Notes under the pieces: model-generated
The model's database searches: none
What the model was told of the DNA's origin: nothing
The model's input: the letters and a program-made list of their open reading frames with translations, nothing else
DNA from: Kofleriaceae bacterium
GTDB lineage: Bacteria; Myxococcota_A; Polyangia; Haliangiales; Haliangiaceae
Reading direction: 5' to 3'
Assembly: GCA_020633495.1 (NCBI GenBank)
Contig: JACKDR010000020.1
Span: 1 to 64,000, forward strand
DNA length: 64,000 bases
Part shown: piece after piece, positions 29,715 to 41,372 of the stretch
How the letters are laid out: each line of letters begins with the position of its first letter
How positions within the stretch are numbered: position 1 is the stretch's first letter
Program-made: the position numbers and the translations under genes

Positions 29715-30439
29715 CCACCCCGCGCCGGCCCCAGGGTGACCGCCGCGGCCGCGACGTCGAGCTTGTAGCCGGCGCCGTGGACGGTCAGCAGCCAGCGCGG
29801 TCGGTCGGGCTCGTCCTCGATGGCGCGCCGCAGCTTGACCAGGTGGTTGTCGACGGTCCGGGTGTTGGGATAGGCGTCGTAGCCCCAGGCCTCGTCGAGC
29901 AGGAGCTGGCGGCTGACCACCTCGCCGGGGCGCCGCGCGAAGACCTTGAGGATCGCGAACGCGCGCGCCGGCAACTCGACCCGCTCGCCCCGCTTGGTCG
30001 CGATCTGGCGCGGGAAGTCGATCACCATGTCGCCGAAGCGCAGGGTCTCGGGCTCGACCGCGCCGCCGTGGGCGCGGCGCAGCACCGACGCCACCCGGGC
30101 CAGCAGCTCCATCAGCGAGAACGGCTTGGTGACGTAGTCGTCGGCGCCGATCTCGAGGCCGCGGACCCGGTCGATCTCGGCGCCGCGCGCCGACAGGATG
30201 ATCACCGGCAGCGTCGCCGACGCGCCGCGGGTGGCGCGCAGGCGCCGGCACACCTCGAAGCCGTCGATGTCGGGCAGCATGACGTCGAGGATGACCAGAT
30301 CGTACTTGCCGGCGCCGACCCGCTCGACGGCGTCGCCGCCGCGCGACACGACGTCGACCTCGTAGCCCTTGGCGCGCAGGGTGTCCTCGAGCCCGAGGCG
30401 GATCGACGGATCGTCCTCGACGACCAGGATGCGGGTCAC
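29711..30439 (-). CDS. OmpR/PhoB-family response regulator
   Basis: 242 residues. The receiver domain at about 1-120 has the acidic pocket VVEDD, the phosphoacceptor Asp52 in LDVMLPDIDG, the switch Ser in IILSARG and the Lys in YVTKPFS. A winged-helix DNA-binding domain follows at about 135-230 with WGYDAYPNTRTVDNHLVKLRRAIE and GAGYKL. It is a DNA-binding transcription factor activated by the kinase encoded immediately upstream; its GTG start overlaps the kinase stop (GTGA). The target regulon is unknown, though a Pho-box-like array lies at its own 3' end. Confidence 0.95.
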   Translation of the reverse strand: MTRILVVEDDPSIRLGLEDTLRAKGYEVDVVSRGGDAVERVGAGKYDLVILDVMLPDIDGFEVCRRLRATRGASATLPVIILSARGAEIDRVRGLEIGADDYVTKPFSLMELLARVASVLRRAHGGAVEPETLRFGDMVIDFPRQIATKRGERVELPARAFAILKVFARRPGEVVSRQLLLDEAWGYDAYPNTRTVDNHLVKLRRAIEDEPDRPRWLLTVHGAGYKLDVAAAAVTLGPARGG

Positions 30440-32514
30440 GGCGTGGCTCCTTGGGCGAGTGGCAGGGCGATCGTGAACGCGGCGCCGCGGCCCTCCTCGG
30501 ACGCCACCGCGACGACGCCGCCCTGGGCCTCGACGTGGCGCTTGACCAGCGCCAGGCCCAGGCCGGTGCCCGGCGCCCCCGAGGTGTAGGCGGCGGGCGC
30601 CCGGTAGAACTCGCGGAAGATCCGCGACTGCTCGGCGGGCGGGATGCCGGGGCCGTGATCGCGGACCGTGACGGTGACGTCGCCGCCGCGGGTGGCGACG
30701 GTGACGTCGATCGGGCGGCCGGCGCCGCCGTACTTGGCGGCGTTGGACAGCAGGTTGAGCACCGCGCCCACCAGCACCTCGCGATCGCAGATCGACGTCG
30801 CCATCTCGGATCCAGCAGACACGGTGAGGCGGACCTCGTTGCCGGCCGCCGGGTCCTGCAGGCGCTGGAAGGTGTCGACCGCCTCCGCGGTGACCTCGCC
30901 GATCGGCTCGCGGCGCTGGCTGTAGCGCCGGGTGCCGCGCTCGATCTGGGCGTAGTCGAGGAGGTTGGCGATCAGCAGGCCGAGGCGCTGGCTCTCCTTG
31001 ACGATGATCTCGTGGTAGCGGCCCTGGCGGGCGACGTCGCCGCCGGCGACGCCCTCGCGCAGCATCTCGGCGAACATGCGGATCGAGGTCAGCGGGGTCT
31101 TGAGCTCGTGCGACACCGTCGACACGAAGTGGCTCTGCAGGCGGGCCAGCTCGCGCTCGCGGGCGGCGGCGCGGATCGTCGCGAGCAGGCCGATCGCGAG
31201 CAGCACGCCGAGGCCACCCGACAGCAGGAGGTGGCGGCGCGACCGCGACCCGATGACGTCGTCGAGCGGATCCGGCAGGTCGCGATCGTGGACGATCGCC
31301 AGGATCAGGTGCGGCATCGACGCGCCGAGCGGCGCCGACGCCAGCGTGCGCAGGCTGTCCGGCGGCGACGTGCCCACCGGCAGGATCGTCACCCGCGCGC
31401 CGGGCGCGACCCCGGCCGCGGCCTCGGCGCCGGCGGCGTCCTGCAGGCGCGCCGGATCGACGACGACGCCGACGACGACGTCGCCGGCGCGCCGGTACGC
31501 CAGCGTCCGCCGCGGCTCGCGCAGCGCGGTGCGGCCGCGCAGGGCCTCGCCGGCCTCGCGGGCGATCTCGACGGCGTCGTCGGCGAGCGCCGCCGCGGCG
31601 GCGGCCTCGCGGGCGCGCGCGACCGCGAGCGCGGCGTCGAGCTCGGCCTTGCGCGCGGCGTCGGTCGCGGTCAGCTCGCGCCGGCCCAGGGCGGCGCGGA
31701 TGCGCTCGACCACCGCCGCCAGCGCGTCGGCGGGCGCGGCGATCCTCCGGGCCAGCAGCGCCGCGTAGAGGTCGAGCAGCGGCCCGGGCGCGGGATCGAG
31801 CTCGGCGCGGGCCAGCTCCGCGATCAGCGTGACCGGCAGGCCGCGATCGCTGCGATCGCCGAAGCGCTCGACCAGGGTGTCGAGCCGGCGGATCGCGCCG
31901 GCGCGATCGCCGGAGCCGCGGGCCAGCCGGGTCAGCCCGAGCAGCGCCGCGATCCCGGTGTCGTCGAAGCGGGCCAGCTGCTCGTACAGCCGGCGCGCGG
32001 TGTCGAGCGCGTCGCCGGCGGGGCACCGGCCGTCGGGGCACGCCGCCAGCTCGGCGCGGCGCGCGTCGTCGAGCTGGCGGACCCGGCGCTCCTCGCCGCG
32101 GAGCTGGCGCAGGCAGCCCTCGAGGCCGCGCACCGGGCACGGCGGCGGCCGTAGATCGATCCCCGCGGGCGCGTCGCCGAGCGCCGCCGGCGGCGGCCAC
32201 AGGATCGCGCCGTCGGCGGTGAGCACGAACGGCTCGGCGGCGAGCGGATCGATCGCCTGCAGCTCGCCGAGCGCGGCGTCGAGATCGTCGCTGGTCACCG
32301 CGGCGGCGACCGCGTCGACGGCGTCGCGGACGCGCTGCTCGACCCGGCGCGCCACGCTCTGCGCCCGCGCGTGCTGCTCGTCGAGGCGCGCCGCGACCGC
32401 GCCGCGGTCGTCCCGGTACGACACCGCGCCGAGGTAGGCGAGCCCGGCCGCCGGCGCGAGCACCGCCGCGATCGACAGCACCCAGACCAGCGCCCGCTGC
32501 GACGCGGGTTTCAT
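30436..32514 (-). CDS. Membrane sensor histidine kinase, partner of the OmpR-type regulator
   Basis: 692 residues. TM1 is at about 9-31, followed by an unusually large extracytoplasmic sensor (about 32-425) with several Cys and a helical TPR-like part, then TM2 (about 428-447). HisKA (about 460-525) has His469 in VSTVSHELKTPL. HATPase_c (about 560-690) has NLLSNAAKYGG, DHGPGIP and GTGLGLALVKRHVEAQGG. There is no HAMP or PAS domain between TM2 and HisKA. ATG 32514 starts just before TM1 and follows TATCCT; longer in-frame starts add only low-complexity sequence. The signal is unknown. Confidence 0.93.
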   Translation of the reverse strand: MKPASQRALVWVLSIAAVLAPAAGLAYLGAVSYRDDRGAVAARLDEQHARAQSVARRVEQRVRDAVDAVAAAVTSDDLDAALGELQAIDPLAAEPFVLTADGAILWPPPAALGDAPAGIDLRPPPCPVRGLEGCLRQLRGEERRVRQLDDARRAELAACPDGRCPAGDALDTARRLYEQLARFDDTGIAALLGLTRLARGSGDRAGAIRRLDTLVERFGDRSDRGLPVTLIAELARAELDPAPGPLLDLYAALLARRIAAPADALAAVVERIRAALGRRELTATDAARKAELDAALAVARAREAAAAAALADDAVEIAREAGEALRGRTALREPRRTLAYRRAGDVVVGVVVDPARLQDAAGAEAAAGVAPGARVTILPVGTSPPDSLRTLASAPLGASMPHLILAIVHDRDLPDPLDDVIGSRSRRHLLLSGGLGVLLAIGLLATIRAAARERELARLQSHFVSTVSHELKTPLTSIRMFAEMLREGVAGGDVARQGRYHEIIVKESQRLGLLIANLLDYAQIERGTRRYSQRREPIGEVTAEAVDTFQRLQDPAAGNEVRLTVSAGSEMATSICDREVLVGAVLNLLSNAAKYGGAGRPIDVTVATRGGDVTVTVRDHGPGIPPAEQSRIFREFYRAPAAYTSGAPGTGLGLALVKRHVEAQGGVVAVASEEGRGAAFTIALPLAQGATP

Positions 32515-32521
32515 CCCGTGC

Positions 32522-32527
32522 AGGATA
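32522..32527 (-). promoter_or_regulatory. TANNNT -10-like element for the histidine kinase
   Basis: TATCCT on the minus strand, seven bases before ATG 32514. Confidence 0.45.
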
Positions 32528-32640
32528 TCGCCTGCGAGGCCGGGGCACCCGGACCGGGCGGCGCCGGGACCTCCACGCCGACCGGCCCGGCTCCGGCGAC
32601 CCGCCGATCTCTGAAGCAAACTCAATGCTTGGCGCATCGT

Positions 32641-32653
32641 AACGCGTCGCGTT
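32641..32653. promoter_or_regulatory. Palindrome AACGCG-T-CGCGTT in a divergent promoter region
   Basis: A perfect 6+1+6 inverted repeat in the 157-base gap between the divergent histidine kinase and phasin-like genes, 19 bases before the ATG of the latter. It is a dimer-operator candidate; the regulator is unknown. Confidence 0.4.
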
Positions 32654-32671
32654 AGGGTGGCCCTTACCGCC

Positions 32672-33172
32672 ATGGAAGCCACCATCGAGACCCCGCCCCC
32701 CGTCGCCGACTCCCCTTCCCTGCGGGCGCGCCTGCGCCAGCGCGTCGAGGACCTGCGCGTCGCCAGCGTGCCGGCGTCGATGCGCGCCGCGGTCGACCGC
32801 CTGGTGGTCCGGATGCGCGAGGCCCTCGATCTGCCGAGCCGCACCGAGCTGGTCGAGCTGACCCGCCGCCTCGAGGACCTCGACCAGCGCATCGCCCAAC
32901 TCGCCGCCGAGCGCGTCGCCGAGCTGAGCCGCACGGTGCCGGCGCTGCCGGAGACCGCCCCTGCCACCGCGGCCACCGACGCCGGTGACGCCGACGTCGC
33001 GACCGCCGACGCGACCGCGACCGCCGACGCGACCGCGACCGCCGCCGACGACGGCGGCGACGACGCCAGCGACGACGCCAGCGACGCCGACGACGACGAC
33101 GCGCCGACGGTGACCGCGACGCCCGTCGCCGCCAAGCGCCGCCGTAACGGCGCCCGCAACCGCCGGAAGTGA
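32672..33172 (+). CDS. Phasin-like or polyhydroxyalkanoate-granule-associated-type protein (tentative)
   Basis: 166 residues. The N-terminal two thirds is an amphipathic helix with heptad character ending LDLPSRTELVELTRRLEDLDQR, which resembles the conserved stretch of PhaF/PhaI-type phasins and PhaE. The C-terminal third is acidic low complexity (Ala/Thr/Asp repeats, then a run of Asp) closed by a basic KRRRNGARNRRK tail, which could bind nucleic acid as in PhaF. No PHA synthase is in the window, so the name is tentative; a generic coiled-coil protein is the alternative. Confidence 0.45.
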   Translation: MEATIETPPPVADSPSLRARLRQRVEDLRVASVPASMRAAVDRLVVRMREALDLPSRTELVELTRRLEDLDQRIAQLAAERVAELSRTVPALPETAPATAATDAGDADVATADATATADATATAADDGGDDASDDASDADDDDAPTVTATPVAAKRRRNGARNRRK

Positions 33173-33205
33173 CGTTCGCGGGCGACGCCGCCCCGCGTCG
33201 CCCCG

Positions 33206-33211
33206 TATCAT
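33206..33211 (+). promoter_or_regulatory. TANNNT -10-like element for the hybrid kinase
   Basis: TATCAT ends six bases before GTG 33218. Confidence 0.45.
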
Positions 33212-33217
33212 CGCCGG

Positions 33218-34738
33218 GTGAGCCCGGACGACGCCCTGATCGTCAGCGTCATCGATCTGCTCCCCGTCGGGGTGTGGGTCGCGCGCGCGCCCGGCGGCGA
33301 GTTCGTCTACAGCAACCGGGTGTTCCGCGAGATCATGGGCATGGAGGCTCGTGACGACGTCGCGATCGGCGCGTACGCCGAACCCTACGGCATCTGCGGC
33401 CGCGACGGCCGGCCGTACCCCGAGGACCGCATGCCGTTCGTCCAGGCGCTGCGGGCCCGCGAGACCATCACCGTCGACGACATCGTGATCCACCGGCGCG
33501 ACGGCGGCCGCGTCAACATCCGCGCGATCGCCCGGCCGATCCTCGCCGCCGACGTCGTCACCCACGTCGTCATCTGCTTCACCGACATCACCAAGGAGGT
33601 GATCGCGGACGACGCCCGTCGCGCCAGCGAGCACCGCCTGCGCCGCGCCCAGCGCTTCGAGTCGCTGGGCCGCCTCACCGCCGGGGTCGCCCACGACTTC
33701 AACAACGTCATGGCGTCGATCCGGGTCCTCGCCGCGCTGCTCGGCCTGCAGGAGGACGACCCGGCGCGCCGCCTCGACCTCCACCGCATCGAGGGCGCCA
33801 CCGATCGCGCCGCCCAGCTGACCCGCGCGCTGCTGCGCTTCGGCGGCCGCGGCGAGGGCCCCCTGCCCCGGCTCTGCTTCGACGACGTCGTCGCCACCGT
33901 CGTCGACCTGTGCCGTCGCACGTTCGACCCGCGGATCGAGCTGGTCTTCGAGGACGTCGACGGCGTCGTCCGCGTCGACGGCGACCCGTCGCAGCTCGAG
34001 CAGGTCGTCATGAACCTGCTGGTCAACGCCCGCGACGCCGTCGCCGACGGCGGCCGGATCGCGGTCCGGCTCGGGATCGCCGACGCGCCGCCCCGGGTCG
34101 AGCTCGAGGTCGAGGACACCGGCCCCGGCGTCCCGGTCGAGCTGCGCGAGCAGATCTTCGAGCCCTACTTCACGACCAAGGGCCTGGCCGGCCGCGACGG
34201 CGCCGGGCTCGGCCTCGCCACCGCGCGCGGCGTGGTCCAGCAGCACGGTGGCACGCTCGCGCTCGAGGACGTGGTCCCCCACGGCAGCCGGTTCCGGGTC
34301 GTGCTGCCGCTGTCGGCGTCGACCGACGACGACGCGCCGCGCCCCGACGACGACGCGCCGGCGCCCGCGACCGGCACCGGCCGGGTGCTGCTGGTCGACG
34401 ACGACGACGAGGTCCGCGGCGGCATCCGCCGCCTGCTCGAGCGGCTCGGCTACCAGGTGATCGAGGCCCGCGACGGCGACGCCGCGCTGGACCTCTACCG
34501 CGCCGAGGGCGACGCGATCGACGCGGTCCTGCTCGACGCGGTCATGCCGCGGCGCGACGGCCGCGACACCCTGCGGGCGCTGCGGGCGACGTCCGCGATC
34601 CCGGTGGTGATCACCACCGGCCTGGCCACCGCCGACGACGCCGCGGCGTGGATCGCCGACGGCGCCTCGGCCCTGCTGCCCAAGCCGTTCGCGCTGCGCG
34701 ACCTGTCCGAGCTGCTCGCCGGCGTCGTGCGGTCGTAG
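33218..34738 (+). CDS. Soluble hybrid histidine kinase: PAS - HisKA - HATPase - receiver
   Basis: 506 residues with no membrane segment. An N-terminal PAS domain (about 8-125) is followed by HisKA with GVAHDFNN (His near 165), the short form of many hybrid kinases. HATPase_c (about 255-368) has NLLVNARDAV, DTGPGVP, FEPYFTTK and GLGLATARGVVQQHGG. The C-terminal receiver (about 388-505) has LVDDDDE, the phosphoacceptor Asp in LLDAVMPRRDG and a KPF lysine. It probably senses a cytoplasmic cue and passes phosphate within itself and on to an unseen phosphotransfer protein. The GTG start is six bases after TATCAT. Confidence 0.92.
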   Translation: MSPDDALIVSVIDLLPVGVWVARAPGGEFVYSNRVFREIMGMEARDDVAIGAYAEPYGICGRDGRPYPEDRMPFVQALRARETITVDDIVIHRRDGGRVNIRAIARPILAADVVTHVVICFTDITKEVIADDARRASEHRLRRAQRFESLGRLTAGVAHDFNNVMASIRVLAALLGLQEDDPARRLDLHRIEGATDRAAQLTRALLRFGGRGEGPLPRLCFDDVVATVVDLCRRTFDPRIELVFEDVDGVVRVDGDPSQLEQVVMNLLVNARDAVADGGRIAVRLGIADAPPRVELEVEDTGPGVPVELREQIFEPYFTTKGLAGRDGAGLGLATARGVVQQHGGTLALEDVVPHGSRFRVVLPLSASTDDDAPRPDDDAPAPATGTGRVLLVDDDDEVRGGIRRLLERLGYQVIEARDGDAALDLYRAEGDAIDAVLLDAVMPRRDGRDTLRALRATSAIPVVITTGLATADDAAAWIADGASALLPKPFALRDLSELLAGVVRS

Positions 34739-34758
34739 CGGCCGGGCCCGCGAGCGGC

Positions 34759-34764
34759 TAAGGT
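34759..34764 (+). promoter_or_regulatory. TANNNT -10-like element for the GT2 gene
   Basis: TAAGGT ends eight bases before ATG 34773. Confidence 0.4.
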
Positions 34765-34772
34765 CGGCCGCG

Positions 34773-35483
34773 ATGTCCGACCGCGCCCTGATCGTGGTGC
34801 CGACCTACAACGAGCGCGACAACGTCGCGCAGGTGGTGGAGCGCTTCCTCGCCGCCGCCCCCGAGGCCGAGCTGCTGTTCGTCGACGACGCGTCGCCCGA
34901 CGGCACCGGCGCGCTGCTCGACGAGCTCGCCGCCGCCAACCCGCGGGTCCACGTGCTGCACCGCGCCGGCAAGCTCGGCCTCGGCACCGCGTACCTCGAC
35001 GGCTTCGCCTGGGGCCTGGGCGAGGGCTTCGACTACCTGATCGAGATGGACGCCGACTTCAGCCACGACCCGCGCTACCTGCCCGAGCTGATCGGCCGGG
35101 CCCGAGCCGGCGCCGACGTCGTGGTCGGGTCGCGCTACGTCCGCGGCGGCGGCACCGAGAACTGGGGCCTCGGGAGAAAGCTGATCAGCCGGGGCGGTAG
35201 CCTGTACGCACGCACCATCCTGGGGGTCCGGGTCCGCGACGTGACCGCCGGCTTCGTGTGCTGGCGGCGGCGCGCGCTCGAGGCCCTCGACCTGGGCGCG
35301 GTGCGCTCCAACGGCTACAGCTTCCAGATCGAGATGAAGTACCGGGCGATCCGGGCCGGCCTCACGGTCGAAGAGATCCCGATCGTGTTTGCTGACCGAC
35401 GCGTCGGACAGTCGAAGATGTCGCGGGCGATCTTCCTGGAAGCACTGGTGATGGTGTGGCGCCTACGTCTCGGAAAGGCGTAG
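34773..35483 (+). CDS. Polyprenol-phosphate mannose synthase-like glycosyltransferase (GT2)
   Basis: A 236-residue soluble GT-A enzyme of the DPM1 type: VVPTYNERDN at the start, VDDASPDGTG, the metal-binding EMDADFSHDPRYLP (DxD equivalent DAD) and GSRYVRGG, then RDVTAGFVCWRR and YSFQIEMKYRA. The family transfers mannose or glucose from a nucleotide sugar to a polyprenyl phosphate on the cytosolic face, providing lipid-linked sugar for envelope glycosylation. It lacks the C-terminal transmembrane pair of ArnC-like relatives, so it is the single-domain form. Monocistronic by position. Confidence 0.9.
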   Translation: MSDRALIVVPTYNERDNVAQVVERFLAAAPEAELLFVDDASPDGTGALLDELAAANPRVHVLHRAGKLGLGTAYLDGFAWGLGEGFDYLIEMDADFSHDPRYLPELIGRARAGADVVVGSRYVRGGGTENWGLGRKLISRGGSLYARTILGVRVRDVTAGFVCWRRRALEALDLGAVRSNGYSFQIEMKYRAIRAGLTVEEIPIVFADRRVGQSKMSRAIFLEALVMVWRLRLGKA

Positions 35484-35584
35484 TGATCCCGTGTATTTCG
35501 CCCGCCTGGGGTGATCGGGTGGGGGGCAGCTTCCCGTTGCGCCTCCCGGGTTGATTCGGGTACGGTCTCAAACAGGTAGCGGCG

Positions 35585-36205
35585 ATGAAGATCCTCAAGC
35601 TCCGAATCCGTTCGACCGAGGAGTACGACGCCCTCTACCAGAGGGACCTCCCCTCCGGCGGGCTGTTCGTGCCCACCACCATGCCCCACGAGATCGGCGA
35701 GACCGTCATCGTCGAGCTGGTCTCCGCCGACCTCCCCAACCCGGTGATGATCCGGGGCACGGTGCGGTCGTGGCGCTCGTCGGTCCCGCGCCTGCGCATC
35801 CGTGCAGGTGCGATCGTCGAGTTCGACGCCGAGGAGGCCCACAAGCGGGACTTCGTGCGCGACGCCATGGAGGGCACCCGCAGCGACGTGCCGCGGCGGC
35901 GGCACAACCGGCTGCCGGTGTCGATCCCGGTCCGGTACCGCACGCCCGACAGCGCCAGCTTCCAGGACGGCGCGATCTCGGAGATCAGCGTCGGCGGCGC
36001 GATGCTCAACACCCGCAGCCCGCTGCCGCTCGAGAGCGACGTCATCGTCGAGATCGTGCCCCCGGGCGCGGCCGCGCCGATCGCGATCTCGAGCCGCGTG
36101 TCCTATCAGGTGCCCACCGGCGGCACCGGCCTCCGCTTCATCGCGCGCGATGGCGACGGCTCGCGTCGCCTGCGCGAGCTGGTCCGCCGCCTCCGCGTGA
36201 GCTGA
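35585..36205 (+). CDS. Double PilZ-domain protein (TIGR02266-like)
   Basis: 206 residues in two beta-barrel-like halves. The second half (about 103-205) has the PilZ signature: RRRHNRLPVSIPVRY (RxxxR-type) and EISVGGAML (the (D/N)xSxxG equivalent), which binds cyclic-di-GMP. The first half (about 1-98) is a related domain with SGGLFVPT but no clear RxxxR, probably a non-binding YcgR-N-like partner. Such proteins tune motility or exopolysaccharide in response to c-di-GMP. The ATG has AGGTAG upstream. Its stop overlaps the dciA start by one base. Confidence 0.85.
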   Translation: MKILKLRIRSTEEYDALYQRDLPSGGLFVPTTMPHEIGETVIVELVSADLPNPVMIRGTVRSWRSSVPRLRIRAGAIVEFDAEEAHKRDFVRDAMEGTRSDVPRRRHNRLPVSIPVRYRTPDSASFQDGAISEISVGGAMLNTRSPLPLESDVIVEIVPPGAAAPIAISSRVSYQVPTGGTGLRFIARDGDGSRRLRELVRRLRVS

Positions 36206-36771
36206 TGACGCGGCAGCCGGTCGGGCGTGGCTTCGCGACCGCGCGCAAGCCGCGCCGCGAGCGCGGCCCGCCCCGCGTCAAGCAGGTCCAGCCCGCTGCC
36301 GACGCGGTCGCCGCGGCGCTGGCCCAGGCCGGCCTGGGCGCGCCGGTCCGCGAGCACCGGCTGATCACCGAGTGGCGCGAGATGGTCGGCGAGCGGGTCG
36401 CGGCGCGGACCTGGCCCGACGGCCTCAAGCACGGCGTGCTGTGGGTCCGGGTCGCCAGCTCGTCGTGGCTGCACGAGCTGACGCTGCTGCGCGGCCGCAT
36501 CCTCGACGGCATCCACGCCGTCCTCGGCGAGCCGCGCCTGGTCGAGGACCTGCGCTTCCACCTCGGCGCCCGCAAGCAGGTCGACGACGACGATCTGGTG
36601 GCGCGCGCCGCCGCCGCGCGCAGCGCCGCCGACCGCCGCCACCGCCGCCGCCGCCGCCCGCCGCCGGCGACCGGCGCGGCGCGGGCCCGCATCGAGCAGG
36701 ACACCGCGGCGATCGCCGACGACGAGCTGCGGGCCCTGATCCGCAAGGTCCGGATCGACAACGATCGCTGA
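36205..36771 (+). CDS. dciA: DciA-like (DUF721) protein
   Basis: 188 residues. The central part (about 35-115: EHRLITEWREMVGERVAARTWP, GVLWVRVASSSWLHELTLLRGRILDGI) is the DUF721 KH-like domain of DciA, the predicted loader of the DnaB replicative helicase in bacteria lacking DnaC. It is flanked by basic, disordered ends. The ATG overlaps the PilZ stop (TGATG), so translation is coupled. It is convergent with trpA with only nine bases between stops. Confidence 0.8.
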   Translation: MTRQPVGRGFATARKPRRERGPPRVKQVQPAADAVAAALAQAGLGAPVREHRLITEWREMVGERVAARTWPDGLKHGVLWVRVASSSWLHELTLLRGRILDGIHAVLGEPRLVEDLRFHLGARKQVDDDDLVARAAAARSAADRRHRRRRRPPPATGAARARIEQDTAAIADDELRALIRKVRIDNDR

Positions 36772-36780
36772 GCGCGGCCG

Positions 36781-37568
36781 CTACAGCGCGGCGCGCAGCG
36801 CCCGCACCAGCTCGGCGACCCGGGCCGGGGCGCCGGCGGCATCGCCGTCGCCGATCCGGGCCACCACCGCCGAGCCGACGACGACGCCGTCGGCGATCGC
36901 GCCGACCGCGCGGGCGTCGTCGGGAGTCTTGATGCCGAAGCCGACCGCGACCGGCGCGCCGGCGCCGTCGCGCACCGCCGCGACCCGGTCGGCGTCGACG
37001 TGCGAGCCGGCGAGCGCCGCGCCGGTGACGCCGGTCAGCGAGATGTAGTAGACGAACGGCGGCGCGATCGCGCGGACCCGCGCGATCCGGTCCGGGGTCG
37101 ACGTCGGCGCCAGGAGCGGCACGACCTCGACGCCGTGCGCCGCCAGCGGCACCCGCAGCTCGTCGAGCTCCTCGATCGGCAGGTCGACGGTCAGCACCGC
37201 GTCGACGCCGGCGGTCGCGGCGTCGGCGGCGAACCGCTCGACGCCGTGCACGAACGGCGGGTTGTAGTAGCCGAACAGGACGATCGGCGCGGCCACGCCG
37301 CGGTCGCGCAGCGTCCGCACCGCGGCGAGCGCGCCGGGCAGCCCGGCGCCGGCGCCCAGCGCCCGCTGCATCGCGGCCTGGATGACCGCGCCGTCCGCCG
37401 ACGGATCGCTGAACGGCACGCCGAGCTCGATGACGTCGGCGCCGGCGTCGATCGCCGCGGCGATGACGTCGATCGACAGCGCCGGGGTCGGGTCGCCGAA
37501 CGTCAGGTAGACCACCAGCGCGGGCCGGCCGGCGGCGCGGCACGCCGCGAAGGTGTCGCCGAGGCGGC

Positions 37569-37572
<4 letters not shown>
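36781..37572 (-). CDS. trpA: Tryptophan synthase alpha subunit
   Basis: A 263-residue TIM barrel that cleaves indole-3-glycerol phosphate to indole. Active-site Glu is in ADVIELGVPFSDP (near 50) and the Asp in the strand around TVDLP (near 130). FGYYNP, YYISLTGVTG and GFGIKTPDDA complete the family signature. The GTG start overlaps the trpB stop (GTGA). It is the last gene of the trpEGDCFBA operon and partners TrpB. Confidence 0.97.
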
Positions 37573-38803
<1,231 letters not shown>

Positions 38804-38807
<4 letters not shown>

Positions 38808-39466
38808 CGTGGGTCCTCCTCGGTGCCGGCGCCGCGCGCCGCGGCGACGAACGCCGCGACCCGGTCCGGATCCTTGATGCCGGGCGCGCGCTCGACGCCC
38901 GACGCGACGTCGACGGCCCACGGCCGCACCGCGCGCACCGCGGCGGCGACGTTGTCGGGGCGCAGGCCGCCGGCCAGGACGATCGGCGTGGCGCCGCGCG
39001 CCGCGGTGGCGGCCAGCGTCCAGTCGATGGTAAGGCCCGAGCCGCCCCGCGCCGCGGTCGCGGCGTCGAGCAGCAGCGCGGCCACCGGCCACGCCGCCAG
39101 CGCCGCGGGCGCGACGTCGGCCGCGGCCGCGACCGGCACCGCCTTCCACACCGGGCGCCCGGTGCGGCGCGCGATCTCGGCGCACGCCGCGGCCGGCTCG
39201 TCGCCGTGCAGCTGGACGACGTCGAGCCCGACCGCCGCGGCGATCGCGACGACGTCGTCGACGCCGGCGTCGACGAAGACCCCGACGATGCCGACCGTGG
39301 GCGCCGCGGCCCGGGCCGCCGCGGCCAGCGCCGGCGCCGCGGCCGCGGTCACCACCCGCTTGCTGCGCGGCCAGAAGTTGAGGCCCAGGTAGTCGGCCCC
39401 GGCGGCGGCGACCGCGGCGGCGTCCGCGACGGACGTCACGCCGCAGATCTTGACCGCCGGCGCCAC
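38804..39466 (-). CDS. trpF: Phosphoribosylanthranilate isomerase
   Basis: A 220-residue TIM barrel. It begins with KICGVT (catalytic Cys), has YLGLNFWPRSKR, VQLHGDE and, near the C-terminus, LAGGLRPDNV and VDVASGVE. It converts N-(5-phosphoribosyl)anthranilate to the deoxyribulose form. The GTG start lies inside the last 31 bases of trpC, an overlap kept because KICG must sit near the N-terminus. Confidence 0.95.
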
Positions 39467-40280
39467 TCAGCGCTCCGGCCCGGGCCGCCGAGCAGCGCGC
39501 GCAGCGCGGCGCCCGGCGACGGCGCCCGCATCAGGGCCTCGCCGACCAGCACGGCGTGGGCGCCGTCGGCGGCGAGCCGGGCGACGTCGTCGGCGCCGCG
39601 GATGCCGCTCTCGCCGACCAGCACGGTGCGGGCCGGCAGCCGCGCCGCCAGCCGGCCGGTCAGCGACAGGTCGATCGTGAAGGTCGCGAGGTCGCGGTGG
39701 TTGACGCCGATCAGCTCGGCGCCGGCGGCGACCGCGCGATCCGCCTCGGCCTCGTCGTGGACCTCGACCAGGGCCTCGAGGCCGAGATCGTGGGCCGCGA
39801 CCAGCAGGTCGCGCAGCGTCGCGTCGTCGAGGGCGGCGACGATCAGCAGCACCGCGTCGGCGCCGGCGGCGCGGGCCTCGACCACCTGGTACTCGTCGAT
39901 CAGGAAGTCCTTGCGCAACAGCGGCAGCGCCGCGGTCTCGGGCAGCGCCCGGACCTGGGCCAGGAACCCCAGATCGCCGTCGAAGAACTCGACGTCGGTG
40001 AGGACCGAGATCGCCGCGGCGCCGGCGGCGGCGTACTCGCGCGCGATCGCCGCCGGATCGGCGCCCGGCCGGATCGGCCCGGCCGACGGCGACGCGCGCT
40101 TGATCTCGGCGATCACGCGCATCGGCGCGCCGGGGTCGCGGTGGACCGCGTCGGTGAGGCTGCGGGGCGGCGCGGCGCGCCCGGCCAGCCGCATGACCGC
40201 GGCGAGCGGCCGCTCGGCGCGGGCGTGGGCGACCTCCTGGCGCTTGCGCTCCAGGATGCGGGCCAGGATCGAGGGTGCGA

Positions 40281-40284
<4 letters not shown>
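39436..40284 (-). CDS. trpC: Indole-3-glycerol-phosphate synthase
   Basis: 282 residues. Seen: IAEIKRASPSAGPI (catalytic Lys), SVLTDVEFFDGD, LLRKDFLIDEYQV, EVHDEAE, GVNHRDL and VGESGIRG. It closes the indole ring of the pathway. The GTG start overlaps the trpD stop by four bases. Its C-terminus runs 31 bases into trpF, adding a short Arg/Ser tail beyond the usual end. Confidence 0.96.

Positions 40285-41368
<1,084 letters not shown>

Positions 41369-41372
<4 letters not shown>

Noticed and set aside
29545..29718. A separate N-terminal gene in the frames upstream of the TPR lipoprotein
   Set aside because: Each frame supplies only one piece of a single lipoprotein (signal peptide, then middle part); none stands alone.
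32657..32671. Earlier GTG start for the phasin-like gene
   Set aside because: It overlaps the TAGGGT stretch and palindrome region and adds five non-conserved residues; ATG 32672 is simpler.
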